Below, one piece after another: positions 20,801 through 28,300 of a stretch of 64,000 bases of DNA (within the stretch, counting starts at the first letter, position 1; each line of letters begins with the position of its first letter). The stretch is taken from assembly GCA_036489395.1 (NCBI GenBank), contig DASXFW010000404.1, positions 1 to 64,000 of the forward strand, in the 5' to 3' direction. The stretch comes from JASHVB01 sp036489395 (GTDB lineage: Bacteria; Pseudomonadota; Alphaproteobacteria; Acetobacterales; Acetobacteraceae). A program made the position numbers and the translations under genes. The notes under the pieces were generated by a model. It searched no databases. It was not told where the DNA came from and worked only from the letters and a program-made list of their open reading frames with translations.

Positions 20801-23800
20801 CGTCGATATTTCGACATCGGCCGGCGGTGTGAACGAAAACGCCGCGGCGACAATCACCGCGGCGACGCTGCGCAGCAGCCTCGGCGTCACCGGAACGGTG
20901 GATCTGGCCGGCGTAGCGAACGCGGTGGTCAGCCTGGCGAACTTCGTCGTCACCACCGGCGACTTCACGCTGGCGGACACCGGATCGCTGGCTGTGCCGG
21001 GCACCGTGACGGCGAACAACATCACACTGTCCACCAACGGCGCGAGCCAGATCAGCGCGACCGGCAGCCTCGGCGCCGGGACGCTGGTGGCGTTGACCTC
21101 GGGCAGCGGCGGCATCGCGCTGAACACCGGCGCGGTGCTGACCGGACCGACGATCGATGTGAACGGCAATGGCGGGCCAATCACGCTGGCGGCCGGCGCG
21201 CAGCTCGGTCAGACCGGCGACATCGTCGATATCTCCACATCGGCCGGCGGCGTGAACGAAAACGCCGCGGCGACGATCACCGCGGCGACGCTGCGCAGCA
21301 GCCTCGGCGTCACCGGCACGGTCGATCTGGCCGGCGTCGCGAACGCGGTGGCCAGCCTGAGTAATTTCGCCGTCACGTCAGGCAACTTCATCCTGGTCGA
21401 TACCGGGTCGCTGGCGGTGCCGGGCACCGTCACGGCGAACAACATTACGCTGTCCACCAACAGCACGAACCAGATCAGCGCGACCGGCAGCCTGGGTGGC
21501 GGCACGGTTGTCGCGGTAACGTCGGGCAGCGGCGGCATCGTGCTCGGCACGGGCGCGGTGGTCACCGCACCGACGATCGACCTGAACGGCAACGGCGGCG
21601 CCATCGCGCTGACCGGCAACGCTTCGGTCGGCACCAGCACGACGCTGGTCGATCTGACCACGACCGCGGGCGGCGTCAACGAAGCCGCCACCAGCGTGTT
21701 GAATGCCGCCACGTTGCAGAGCGCGGCAGGCGTGACCGGCAGCGTGGCGTTGCTCGGCACGGCCAACGCGGTCGGCAATGTCGGCACGTTCGCCGTCAAC
21801 CTCGGCGACTTCACGCTGATCGACACCGGCATGGTTGTCCTGCGCGGCCCAGTCAGCGCCGGCAACGTAACGGTGAGCGCGACGCTTGGCGGTAGCGGCG
21901 TCGGCGTTGCCGGCAGCGTCACCGCGAACGGCACGATCGCCTTCACATCCGGCACCGGCGGCATCGTACTGGGGAACGGCGCGGTGGTTTCCGCGCCGAC
22001 GATCGATGTGAACAGCGGCGGCGCGCAGTTTACGATGATCGACAATGCGTTGCTGGGGAACAGTGGCGCACTGATCGATATCACCACCAGTGGCGGCGGC
22101 ATCAGCGAACTGGCAACCGCCGTCATCACCGCCACAACCTTGCAAAGCACGTCGGGTCTTACGGGCGACGTCAATCTGCTCGGCAGCAGCAACGCGATCG
22201 TCCACCTGGCGAAGTTCATCATCACCAGCGGCAGTCTGGATCTGGTCGATACCGGCTCACTGGCGCTGGGCGGAGAGATCAGCGCGACCAGCGTCACGGC
22301 GAACACGGTGGGCAGCGGTGCGATCACCGCATCGGGCAGCGTAACAGCCACCGGCACAATGTCGTTGACCTCCGGCACCGGCGGCATCGGCTTCGGCACG
22401 GGCGCGGTGGTGTCGGCGCCGACGATCGACCTGATCGGCGGCGGCGGCGCGATTGTGCTGACCGGCAATGCGTCGCTCGGGAACAGCGGTGCGACGATCA
22501 ATGCGAACACCACCGCCGGCGGCATGTCCGAAGCGGCCACCAGCATCATCAACGCGGCAACCCTGCTGAGCGGCTCCGGCGTAACGGGCAATGTCAGCTT
22601 GCTCGGCACTGCGAACACCGTGGCGAACGTGGCGGGCTTCACCGTCACGGCAGGCAACTTCACGCTGGTGGATACCGGCTCGCTCGGGGTCTCCGGGCCG
22701 CTGAACGCCACGAACGTGACGCTGAGCACGACGGGCGGCGGCACGATCGCCGCGTCCGGAGCGATCACCGGAAGCGGGTCGGTCGCGGTGACCTCCGGCA
22801 CCGGCGGCATCAGCCTGGGGGCCGGCGCCATCGTGACGGCGCCGACGATCGACCTGAACGGCGGCGGCGGCGCGATTGTGCTGACCGGCAACGCGGTGCT
22901 GAACGGCGCGACGCGGGTCGATCTGACCACCAGCGGCGGCGGCGTGAGCGAATTGGCGAGCAGCTCGATCGACACCGCGCTGCTGCAAAGCGCGGCCGGG
23001 GTGAACGGCAACGTCACGCTGTCCGGCAGCGCCAACGCGGTGCTTGGCCTCGGCATGTTCGGCGTGACTGGCGGCAACTTTGCGCTGGTGGACACCGGCT
23101 CCCTGGCGATCGCCGGACCGGTGAGCGCGGTCAACGTGACCGCCAGCACCTCGGGCGCCGGCGCGATTTCCGCATCGGGCAGCGTCACCGCGACAAACAC
23201 ATTAGCCCTGACCTCCGGGACCGGCGGCATCGCATTGGGTGCGGGCGCAGTGCTGGATGCGCCGACGATCGATCTGAACGGCGGCGGCGGGATGATCGCG
23301 CTGACCGGCAACGCGGTGCTTGGTACCTCCAACGTCACAGCGTTGATCGACCTGACGACCAGTAACGGCGGCATCTCGGAAGCCGGCACCAGCCAGGTGC
23401 TGACCGCGACGCTGCAAAGCACCGACGGCGTGACCGGCACCGCGACGTTTGCCGGCACGGGGAATGCCATCGGCACGCTGGCCAACTTCATCGTCAGCGG
23501 CGGCGACCTGTCGTTGCTCGACATGGCGAACTTGTCGGTCACCGGCCCGGTTCAGGCCAACAACGTGACGCTGACCGGCACCGGCGCAACCGCCATCAGC
23601 GTCAGCGGCACGCTGGGCGCGGTCGCCGGCGGCGGCACCTTGAGCGTGACCTCCGGCACTGGCGGAATCGGGCTGGGCAGCGGCGCGGTGCTGGGCGGTT
23701 CGGTCATTGTGCTCAACGGCAACGGCGGTGCCGTCACGCTGAGCGGCGACGCGACGGTGGGTGGCGGCTCGACGACGCTGGATCTCGATACCACGGGCGG

Positions 23801-25340
23801 CGGCGTGAACGAGACGGCGGGCGCATCGATGACGGCCGCCACTCTGTACAGCTCGCTCGGCGTGACCGGCAGCGTGGCGCTGGCGGGGTCGGGCAACGCG
23901 ATCACCTCGCTCGGGTCGCTCGCCGTAACCGGCGGCAGTTTTGCCCTGACCGATACCGGCGACCTGGCGTTCAATGGTCCGGTCAGCGCGAGCAGCGTGT
24001 CGGCCAGCACGAACGGCGGCGGCGGCATCGGCGTCAACACGACGGTGACCGCGAGCGCAACGCCGGGTGGCGTGCTGACGCTGGTCTCCGGCACTGGCGG
24101 GATCGACATCAACACCGGCGGCGTGCTGACCGGCCCGACGGTCGATCTGAGCACGACGGGCGGCGGCATCACCGAGTCTGGCGGCGGCAACATCGTTGCC
24201 ACGACGCTGCAAAGCTCCGGCGGGGTGAATGGTCCGGTGTCGCTACCGGTGACTACGGTCGGCACCATCGGCTCGTTCGTCGTTGCCCCCGGCAGCGGCG
24301 CGTTCAGCATGACCGACTCGACGGCGATCACCGTCGCCGGGCGCCTCAGCGCCGATTCGGTGGCGCTGACCGACGCGGGCAACATCAGCATTCCCGGCGT
24401 GCTGGCCGACCCGGCGAATGGCACCGTCGAGCTGATTTCGACCGGCGGCTCGATCACCGAAACCGGCACGCTGATCGCGGCGCTGCTGACCGGCAGCTCC
24501 GCCGGCGGCACCAACCTGAGCGGCACGGGCTACGCCAACGATGTCAGCACGCTGGGCAACTTCGTCGCCAATTCCGGCACGTTCACGCTGCATGACGGCG
24601 CCAGGCTGCTGATCAGCGGGACGATCACCGCCGGGACGATTATCATCAACGACGATAACGGTACCGGCGAGGTCATGCTGGCGAATGGCGCCGGCTTCGT
24701 CACCGGCGGCCAGACGCGGCCGTCGAACGGCACCATCATGTTCCAGAACCTGCCCAACAGTGACAGCGGCGTCGGCGGCGCCTACCTCACCGTCGGCAAT
24801 TTCGTGCAGGAGGGCGGCAGCTTCGTCACCCCGCTCAACGGCACGGCCGCCATTCTCGACATCGACGCGAGCGGCAACATCAGCTTCGATGCGGGAAGCG
24901 GCCTCAACGCGCCGGCAACCTGGCTGGTGCTGAACCTCATCGGCGGCCAGGCCACCGGCGTCATCGATGTGCAGGAGCTGGACATCAGCTACGTGGCCCC
25001 CACGGCGAGTTCCGCCCTGACGGCCGAAATCGACGGTTTCAGCGGCAATGCGGCTGCGGGCCGGGCGTTCATCGTGCCGGAACCTGACGCCAATTTCCGC
25101 GTCAACGCCTGCCCGGTGCATTCGATCAACTGCGTGCTGCTGCCGACGCAGAGCCTGCCGACCGGCAGCCCGCTGAACGACTTCTTCGTCGGCTCGATGT
25201 TCAGTCCGGCGGACCAGGGCGATCTGCTGCTGCCGATCGTGTCGAACGAATACATGGAATCCCTGACGGCGGGCTTCGGCACGAACCCGATCCAGGAAGA
25301 CTGCGACAAGGATCGCTCGCAGCCGGCGTGCAAGGAGTGA
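8859..25340 (+). CDS. Giant TpsA filamentous-hemagglutinin-like exoprotein, 5493 residues
   Basis: A secreted beta-helix adhesin, the partner of the TpsB pore just upstream. In order: a long n-region and signal peptide (residues 1-63, cleavage near AQAQP), a TPS recognition domain (about 70-330, with NANGQVVLVNQSGVVFYKGS in the place of the NPNG motif), and a core of about 4600 residues built from degenerate 100-140 residue units. A typical unit runs ATVDLSATGGVTQ, LQSTSGVTGTVDL, GDFTLVDTG, NISLTSPTITATGS. The core is rich in Gly, Thr, Ala, Ser and Val, with few charges. A C-terminal domain carries two cysteine pairs (CPVHSINC and C-x8-C ending at the third residue from the end). An alternative start is the ATG at 8910. 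Likely roles are adhesion, biofilm or contact effects. Several sections are near-identical duplications (see the repeat entries). Confidence 0.93.
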   Translation: MPQDNELTAAPAAGKRGMAKAQRKHDVKLLGVVRRKRAALLVSTALCVTFVMVVSMPGQAQAQPAPNARPTGGVVTAGSAAISQSTNETTINQSTNRAAVNWQSFDVGSQQEVQFNQPSTSSVTLNRVVGPNPSQIAGQINANGQVVLVNQSGVVFYKGSQVNTAGLMVSAAGISNQNFMAGKMVFDQAAAPNAEIVNQGNITIKQAGLAALVAPQVVNSGVIDARLGHVVLAGASKATLDLYGDGMLSVDVTGSVTQAPNGATALVTNTGVIRASGGTVQLTARAVDGIVTNLVDAGGTISAASVGGKTGSIALNGIGGSIIVDGQLSATGNKPGTTGGDIVANATGNVVVTSKARVDASGQAGGGTVAIGTTLARAKGSPSVTAKHTAANVLVQQGATIAANATASGNGGRVTILSTNNTIMDGAIAATGGPLGGDGGFAEVSGGNLALNGAVDLTAPNGATGTLLLDPDNLTIVHSNSKDGSLDATLDNNDQIVYSDDSGGTDTVTDKEINSLNANILLQAVDTLTLNAGAPLTLGNNKSLTLETKTGDITIGSSITASGTGNIIILAGTNAASGGTLTLNADLITDNKGGVTLQADGGISLNANITTNVLDVSNITSGGVTQASGETITAATLQSANGVAGTADFAGTANAIASVGSIAVSGGDFTLVNTGSLDLAGKLTATNISVGSDTISASGSVGATTDLALAAGAGGISLNTGHILSGATVDLSATNGGVAQVATGTISATTSLQSGSGVKGAVDLAGTSNAISAIGSFAVSSGDFTLADTGNLTAAGKLTAANITLNSPTITATGSVGATTTLALVAGSGGIALNTGHILSAATVDLSATGGGVTQVAGGTITATTVLQSTSNIAGGLTLVSTVNQIAKLGAIKVTSGNIAIVDAAALTIGGLVNAAAGNVYLESSNATGITFGASQTVEAVSGDTIGLQTNALVNIGTAGATGVINAGAGGTFELSPDTANAVTLGSHSGLSLTNLTGITAGLVRIGAVTQPSGLSPTIIANAISIDGAFGSSSTNLELDTTGTVKQTAALTASTLTGNVNSGTLTTAGNAIATLGNFAVANDFSLTDTGSLAVAGTVTTANIVLNAPTIGVSGSIGATTSLTVTTTTGALALTGSALLNGGTVDLASNTNIAEPSTATISATSFTASAGSGSIVLNGTSNAIGTVTGLSATVGGVTLIVDPTTVLTGPITGENLFFEVAHAGDTLQVGNATTGATLTATAAANPTISFVADNVTEGTAASTIAATDGANLGTVEIAPFTSARPISFGGASAPSGTLLVDTTLLGDISTGTGGGLLRIGNFTGGSITAGNISFDGAVNLGAAVASTLEVDSAGSISEIASIALTVGTLTGTASSSVALLGTSDSIGTLGSFAAGTGAFTLVDNGNTGNLSVTGPVTGSNVTISDANTGTISVSGSIGATTSLVLAAGKGGIALSASEILSGATVDLSAANGGVTQAAGGTISATTILQSTSGVTGTVDLIGTANTIASVGAFAVTSGDFTLVGTGSVGLAGLLTATNISVSVPTITATGSIGATTDLVLSAGGGGIALNSGHILTGATVDLSASGGGVTQTAAGTISATVLQSTSKVAGGVALLNNTNTITDLGPLKATSGNISIADTHALTIAGGVTASAGNIYLRDSAAGGIIFDAFTVASQSGGTVGLQTDALTNLGTTTSTGAIDAGSSGVFELAPNTQGNAETLGSASGLSLTNLTGITAGTLRVGAVTVPGSGLTTMAGSIAVTGAAFDGTGLTKLELDATTSGGGTGDVGQSTALLNIATLTGTAASYTLTDTSNTIGAVGPLSATSGNIAISDATAMTIAGSVAATAGNVYLEDSAAGGITFGAFAVSSQAGRSIGLQTNALVNLGTTAATGVVNAGSAGTFELSPDTANAMTLGASSGLSLSNLTNITAGLVRVGAVTQPGNGSPTTIANAISIAGTFGSSSTSLELDATGAVAQSAALTAATLSGTATSYTLTTASNAIGTLGPLTASGTIAIDDATALHVGGAVQSTGGNVYLEDSAGGGITFGGFTITSQTGGVIGLQTNALVNLGTTSATGAVDAGAAGIFELAPDTAHAVTLGASSGLSLANLTGITAGALRIGAVRQPGNASPTTIANAVSIAGAFGSGTVNLELDATGAVTQSAALTAAVLTGSATGYTLTTAANAIGTLGPLTATPGNIEIKDTSALTIGGLVKATAGNVYVESAGGITFGASQSIVAQNAGTIGLQTSTLTNLGTTLATGVVAGNGGPLAIFELSPDTANVVTLGSTPAGGLSLANLTGITTAALRVGAVTQPGNMSPTIIANAVSITGAFGSGTINLELDTTAAGAITQTAVLTAQTLTGTAGSGTLTLSNVIATLGGFSTTNNFSLTDAGSLAVAGTVTAANVVLNAATIGVGSSIGATTSLALVAGAGGIALNSGEILSGATVDFSATGGGVTQVAGGTIAATTVLQSTSGVTGTVDLIGTANTVASVGSFTVNSGDFTLVDTGDLTAAGKLTATNISLSSPTITATGSVGATSLLTLVGGAGGIALNTGEVITGTTVDLSATGAVSQVATGSIGATVLQSTGGVANGMTLAGTNNTIGTLAAITASTGNIDVVDAAPGSLVVNGSLTATSGSIYLNETQSGTIDFTATGSAIAASGIVGVQADAFSFTTGFSIAATTFELAPNSNMAVTLGGGTGLSGLGGIMAGTVRIGAITPITGGAPTTTATSIAIDGAFDLNNSNLDLRASGAVTQTAALTNVGTLFGSAGSVTLTTIGNTITNLGTFAATTSFALTDTGNLTVSGPVTGADIALSSATITSTGSIGATTTALLDATGGSIVLNSGAILSAATVDLSATGNVTHAAVPGGITATAVLQSTSGVAGTVDILGTSNTIASIGSFAAGGDFDLNDATSLVAAGKLTAQNIALTSPTITATGSVGATTTASLDATSGPILLNAGEILSGTTVDLAATGGVTQVAGGVISAGTLIGLGVTGTVDLAGTANAIVSVGSFAVTGGDFTLLDTGNLTAAGTLTANNVSLTSATITATGSIGATAAGGEALLDATGGAIALNSGVLSGATVDLSATSGVTQVASDIVNASTVLQSTSGVTGTVDLISAVNTILSVGSFAVTSGDFTLMDTGNLTAAGKLTANNISLTSPTITATGSVGATAVGGVALLHATGGAITLNSGMLSGPTVDLSATGGVTQLAGDIINATTVLQSTSGVTGTVDLAGTANAIVSVGSFAVTGGDFTLLDTGNLTAAGTLTANNISLTSATITATGSVGATAVGGVALLHATGGAIALNSGMLSGATVDLSATSGVTQIAGDIINASTVLQSTSGVTGTVDLISTVNTILSVGSFAVTGGDFTLMDTGNLTAAGRLTANNISLTSPTITATGSVGATGVGGVALLDATGGSIALNSGVLSGATVDLSATTGVTQVAGDIINATTVLQSTSGVTGTVDLVGTANTIVSVGSFAVTSGDFTLMDTGDLTTTGKLTATNISLTSPTIAATGSVGASGVLTVASGAGGIGLNTGAVLTGPTIDLNGSSGGIALTGNASLGSSGALVDVTTTGGMTEAATSTVTAATLRSTSGVTGTVALAGTANAVANLGNFPVTGGDFTLVDTGSLAVPGTVTANNITLSTNSTNQISATGSLGAATLVAVTSGSGGIGLNTGAVLTGPTIDLNGNGGPVTLAAGSQLGQTGDIVDVSTSGGGVNENAAATIIAATLRSALGVTGTVDLVGTANTIVSVGSFAVIGGDFTLMDSGDLTAAGKLTATNISLTSPTIAATGSVGASGVLTVASGAGGIGLNTGAVLTGPTIDLNGGSGGIALTGDASLGNSGALVDVTTTGGITEAITGTVTAGTLQSTSGVTGTVDLAGVANAVASLGNFPVASGNFTLVDTGSLAVPGTVTATNITLSTNTTNQISATGSLGAGTLVAVTSGSGGIALNTGAVLTGPTIDLNGNGGPVTLSAGSQLGQTGDIVDISTSAGGVNENAAATITAATLRSSLGVTGTVDLAGVANAVVSLANFVVTTGDFTLADTGSLAVPGTVTANNITLSTNGASQISATGSLGAGTLVALTSGSGGIALNTGAVLTGPTIDVNGNGGPITLAAGAQLGQTGDIVDISTSAGGVNENAAATITAATLRSSLGVTGTVDLAGVANAVASLSNFAVTSGNFILVDTGSLAVPGTVTANNITLSTNSTNQISATGSLGGGTVVAVTSGSGGIVLGTGAVVTAPTIDLNGNGGAIALTGNASVGTSTTLVDLTTTAGGVNEAATSVLNAATLQSAAGVTGSVALLGTANAVGNVGTFAVNLGDFTLIDTGMVVLRGPVSAGNVTVSATLGGSGVGVAGSVTANGTIAFTSGTGGIVLGNGAVVSAPTIDVNSGGAQFTMIDNALLGNSGALIDITTSGGGISELATAVITATTLQSTSGLTGDVNLLGSSNAIVHLAKFIITSGSLDLVDTGSLALGGEISATSVTANTVGSGAITASGSVTATGTMSLTSGTGGIGFGTGAVVSAPTIDLIGGGGAIVLTGNASLGNSGATINANTTAGGMSEAATSIINAATLLSGSGVTGNVSLLGTANTVANVAGFTVTAGNFTLVDTGSLGVSGPLNATNVTLSTTGGGTIAASGAITGSGSVAVTSGTGGISLGAGAIVTAPTIDLNGGGGAIVLTGNAVLNGATRVDLTTSGGGVSELASSSIDTALLQSAAGVNGNVTLSGSANAVLGLGMFGVTGGNFALVDTGSLAIAGPVSAVNVTASTSGAGAISASGSVTATNTLALTSGTGGIALGAGAVLDAPTIDLNGGGGMIALTGNAVLGTSNVTALIDLTTSNGGISEAGTSQVLTATLQSTDGVTGTATFAGTGNAIGTLANFIVSGGDLSLLDMANLSVTGPVQANNVTLTGTGATAISVSGTLGAVAGGGTLSVTSGTGGIGLGSGAVLGGSVIVLNGNGGAVTLSGDATVGGGSTTLDLDTTGGGVNETAGASMTAATLYSSLGVTGSVALAGSGNAITSLGSLAVTGGSFALTDTGDLAFNGPVSASSVSASTNGGGGIGVNTTVTASATPGGVLTLVSGTGGIDINTGGVLTGPTVDLSTTGGGITESGGGNIVATTLQSSGGVNGPVSLPVTTVGTIGSFVVAPGSGAFSMTDSTAITVAGRLSADSVALTDAGNISIPGVLADPANGTVELISTGGSITETGTLIAALLTGSSAGGTNLSGTGYANDVSTLGNFVANSGTFTLHDGARLLISGTITAGTIIINDDNGTGEVMLANGAGFVTGGQTRPSNGTIMFQNLPNSDSGVGGAYLTVGNFVQEGGSFVTPLNGTAAILDIDASGNISFDAGSGLNAPATWLVLNLIGGQATGVIDVQELDISYVAPTASSALTAEIDGFSGNAAAGRAFIVPEPDANFRVNACPVHSINCVLLPTQSLPTGSPLNDFFVGSMFSPADQGDLLLPIVSNEYMESLTAGFGTNPIQEDCDKDRSQPACKE
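17745..19473 (+). repeat. Near-identical 348-bp tandem repeats inside tpsA (array A)
   Basis: The ACGGTCGATCTGTCGGCGAC anchor and its variants recur at 17745, 18087, 18435, 18783 and 19131, a spacing of 342 then 348, 348 and 348 bases. Each unit encodes 116 residues (ATVDLSAT to GVLSG). Units share long identical DNA runs, far more alike than other tpsA units, which indicates recent duplication. Confidence 0.9.
19455..21555 (+). repeat. About 420-bp tandem repeats inside tpsA with a higher-order 834-bp period (array B)
   Basis: The GCGGTGCTGACGGGTCCGAC anchor or close variants recur at 19455, 19875, 20289, 20709, 21132 and 21555 (spacings 420, 414, 420, 423, 423). Units 1 and 3 match best, as do units 2 and 4, giving an 834-base higher-order duplication. 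The encoded units are 138-141 residues long. Confidence 0.88.
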
Positions 25341-25345
25341 TCGTC

Positions 25346-28300
25346 ATGCGTCTGCCCCTCGCCGCGAGCCTGCTGGCGTCCCTGTTGCTGCCGCTGTCCG
25401 CGTGCAACAGCCCACCCCCGAGCGATTATGTACACGGCGTATCCGGCGCCAAGCCGGTGGCGCAGGTGTCGATCGGCAAGAACTCGGTGGGCGAGTCCTG
25501 CACGCAATCCGCCGGCCAAGGCCAGGCCGCGGACATCTATTGCGGCACCTGGCAGGAACCCAGCGCCCGCGTGCGCGCCGGGACCGCCGGCAACGGCGGC
25601 TCCCTGGCGCAGCTTGCCACGTCGAGCCCCTGGCGCGCCGGAATCGACACGCGCTTCCACTGCGATCCACCGGCCGCGACGACGATCCTGGGTGGCAATC
25701 CGGCGGAGCTCATGCAGTGCACCCGCCTGATCGGCGGCTGGGCGCATGTCGCCATGGTGGCCCAGGTCGGTGGCACGGTATGGTACGCCGACGGCGTGTT
25801 GCCGGCCGCGCAGGTAATGGAACGTTCGGTCGGCGTGCTGGCCGGGGTGATCAAGGCGGACTCGGCGCCAGTAAGCTCGGCGGCGGACGCGCTGCTGGCG
25901 AGCCGCCTGGCCGCGCAGGCGTTCAGCTCCGGCGACGTGGGCCAGTACGACACGCTGATGGCCGCCGGCACCCGCGCCAATCTGGCCGACAATCCGGCCG
26001 CGGCGGAGCAAGCGTTCCGCGCCGCGCTGGCGATCCAGCAGAAAGCGCTGGGCAAGGACAACCCGAACACCGCTACGCCGCTGATGTCGCTGGCGCTGGA
26101 ACTGTCCGACGAAGGCCGCTTCGCCGAGGCCGAGGGTTTGTTCGCCGACGCCGAGAAGCTGGTGGCGAAATCGGTCGATCCCACCGCGCTGGCACGCCTG
26201 TACCACTACCGCGGCCTGGACGCGATGAACCAGGGCAAGCTGGAACCGGCGCTGCAACTGCTGATCCAGGCGGATGCGCTCTATGCCGCCGATGTGCCGG
26301 AAGGAGCGCTGAAGGCCAAGCCGGCGCCGGCCGGGGTCGATCGCTTCATGCGAACCGCGGGGCGCATGGGCGACCTGATGCCGAACGAGGAGCTGCTGAC
26401 CGATCCGCGCGCGCAGACCGCGCTGCTCGGGCTGATCGAGGTGCGGCGCAACCGCGCGGTGCTGCTGCGCGTGCTGAACCATCCGAAACAGGCCGACGCC
26501 ATGCTGACCTCGGCCACCGATCTGGCCGAGGGTAACGGCCTGGCGCGGCCGCTGCTGACTGCGCGGCTGTATCGCACCAGCGCCATCACCGCCGCGTCGC
26601 AAGGGCAGTACAGCGAGGCGCTGGCCGACCTGCAGCAATCGGCGGACGCGTTCGACCGCTCGCTGCCGGGGTCCAAGCCGCTGGCGGACACGTATCTGCT
26701 GCACGCGCGGGAGCTGGTGCGCACCGGCAAGATCGCCGAGGCGCTGCCGCTGTGCCGCAGCGCGGTGCAGACGCTGTCGCAGCTTAAGGCGGGGACGACG
26801 CCCGTGCTGATGGCGGCTTGCCTGGACGTGTACGCGCACGAGGCCGACGCACAGACGGCCCGCCGCCAGGAACTGCTGGCGGAGATGTTCACCGCGTCGC
26901 AGCTCGCGCAGGGCAGCGTCACCAGCCAGCAGATCGCCCAGGCGAGCGCGACGCTGGCGGAGAACGCGCGCGACCCGAAAGTGGGCGACGCGATCCGCAA
27001 GGAGCGCGACCTGAAGGGCAAGCTGGATAATCTCTACAGCCAGCGCGACGACCTGCAGCAATTGCAGAAGCAGGGTGCGGCAACCCCGGAACTGACCGCA
27101 CGGGCCACGGCACTGGACAAGCAGATCCAGGACACGCGGACGCAGTTGCAGGACGCCGAGTCCTCGTTGCAGGCCGCCGCACCGAACTACGGCCAGTTGG
27201 TGCAGGAAGTCGCCTCGGCCAGTGACGTGTTCAAGGCGCTGCACCCGAACGAGGCGTTCGCCTCGATCAGCCTGTCCGATCGCGACGGCTGGGTGTTCCT
27301 GCTGCGCGGCAAGACGATCGACGTGTCGCGGATTCCTGCCGGCATCACCGCGATCGCCGGGCTGGTGCACGAGATTCGCGAGGGCATCGAGCTGACCACG
27401 GCCGGCCTGCCGACCTTCGACATCGCCGGCGCGCAGAAGCTGTATCAACTGACCCTGGGCGGCGTGGCCAAGGACCTGAAAGGCGCGACGGCGCTGGTGG
27501 TGGCGCCAACCGGCCCCCTGCTGTCGCTGCCGTTCGAGGTGATGCTGACCGGACCCGCGCAGCAGACCGCGCTGGCAACCGCGCCGTGGCTGGTGCAGCA
27601 GTTCACCATCACGCACGTGCCGGCGCCGAGCAATTTCGTCAGCCTGCGCAAGATCGCCGGCGGCTCGCGCGCGACCAAGCCGTGGTTCGGCTTCGGCGAT
27701 TTCCATCCGGTGACGCTGAACCAGGCCGAGGCAAGCTTCCCCGGTACCACGTGCTCTGACAGCGCGCAGTTGCTGAGCGGACTGCCGCTGCTGCCGTTCG
27801 CGACGAAGGAACTGGCGGCGGCGCGCGACATCCTGGGGGCGAATGCGGGCGACGAACTGCTGGGCCCGGCGTTCACCACGCCGGCAGTGCTGAACACGCC
27901 GCTGAAGCAATACAGGATTCTGCACTTCGCCACGCACGCGCTGCTGCCGACCGACCTGCGCTGCCAGACGGAGCCGGCAATCGTCACTTCCGCACCTTCC
28001 GGCGCCACGAACGCATCCGGCGCGCTGCTGACATCGTCGGACGTGGTGAAGCTGAACCTGGACGCCGACCTGATCATTCTGTCGGCGTGCAACTCCGGTG
28101 GTCCGGGCGGCACGACGGCGGGCGAAAGCCTGTCCGGCCTGGCGCGCGCGTTCTTTTATGCCGGCGCCCGGGCACTGCTGGTGACGCACTGGTCGGTGAA
28201 CGACCAGGTGGCGGCATACCTGGTGGCGGACACGCTACGGCGTATCCGGGACAATCCGGCGCTGGGCGTGGCGGGGGCGCTGCGCAACGCTCAGCTTGCG

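Noticed and set aside
16763..21184. A 1473-codon open frame on the minus strand inside tpsA (and others up to 717 codons)
   Set aside because: It mirrors the repeats of tpsA and has the Pro/Val/Ser-heavy content typical of antisense frames in GC-rich repetitive genes. No ribosome site or protein family fits.
17745..21600. CRISPR-like regularly spaced repeats
   Set aside because: Units are 348 to 420 bases, in frame, and encode a beta-helix protein. There are no 25-40 base repeats with unique spacers and no cas genes.
24989..28189. A 1066-codon open frame on the minus strand opposite the CHAT gene
   Set aside because: Composition is Arg/Gln/Gly-rich with no motifs, while the plus strand carries a full CHAT/TPR protein with a good start.
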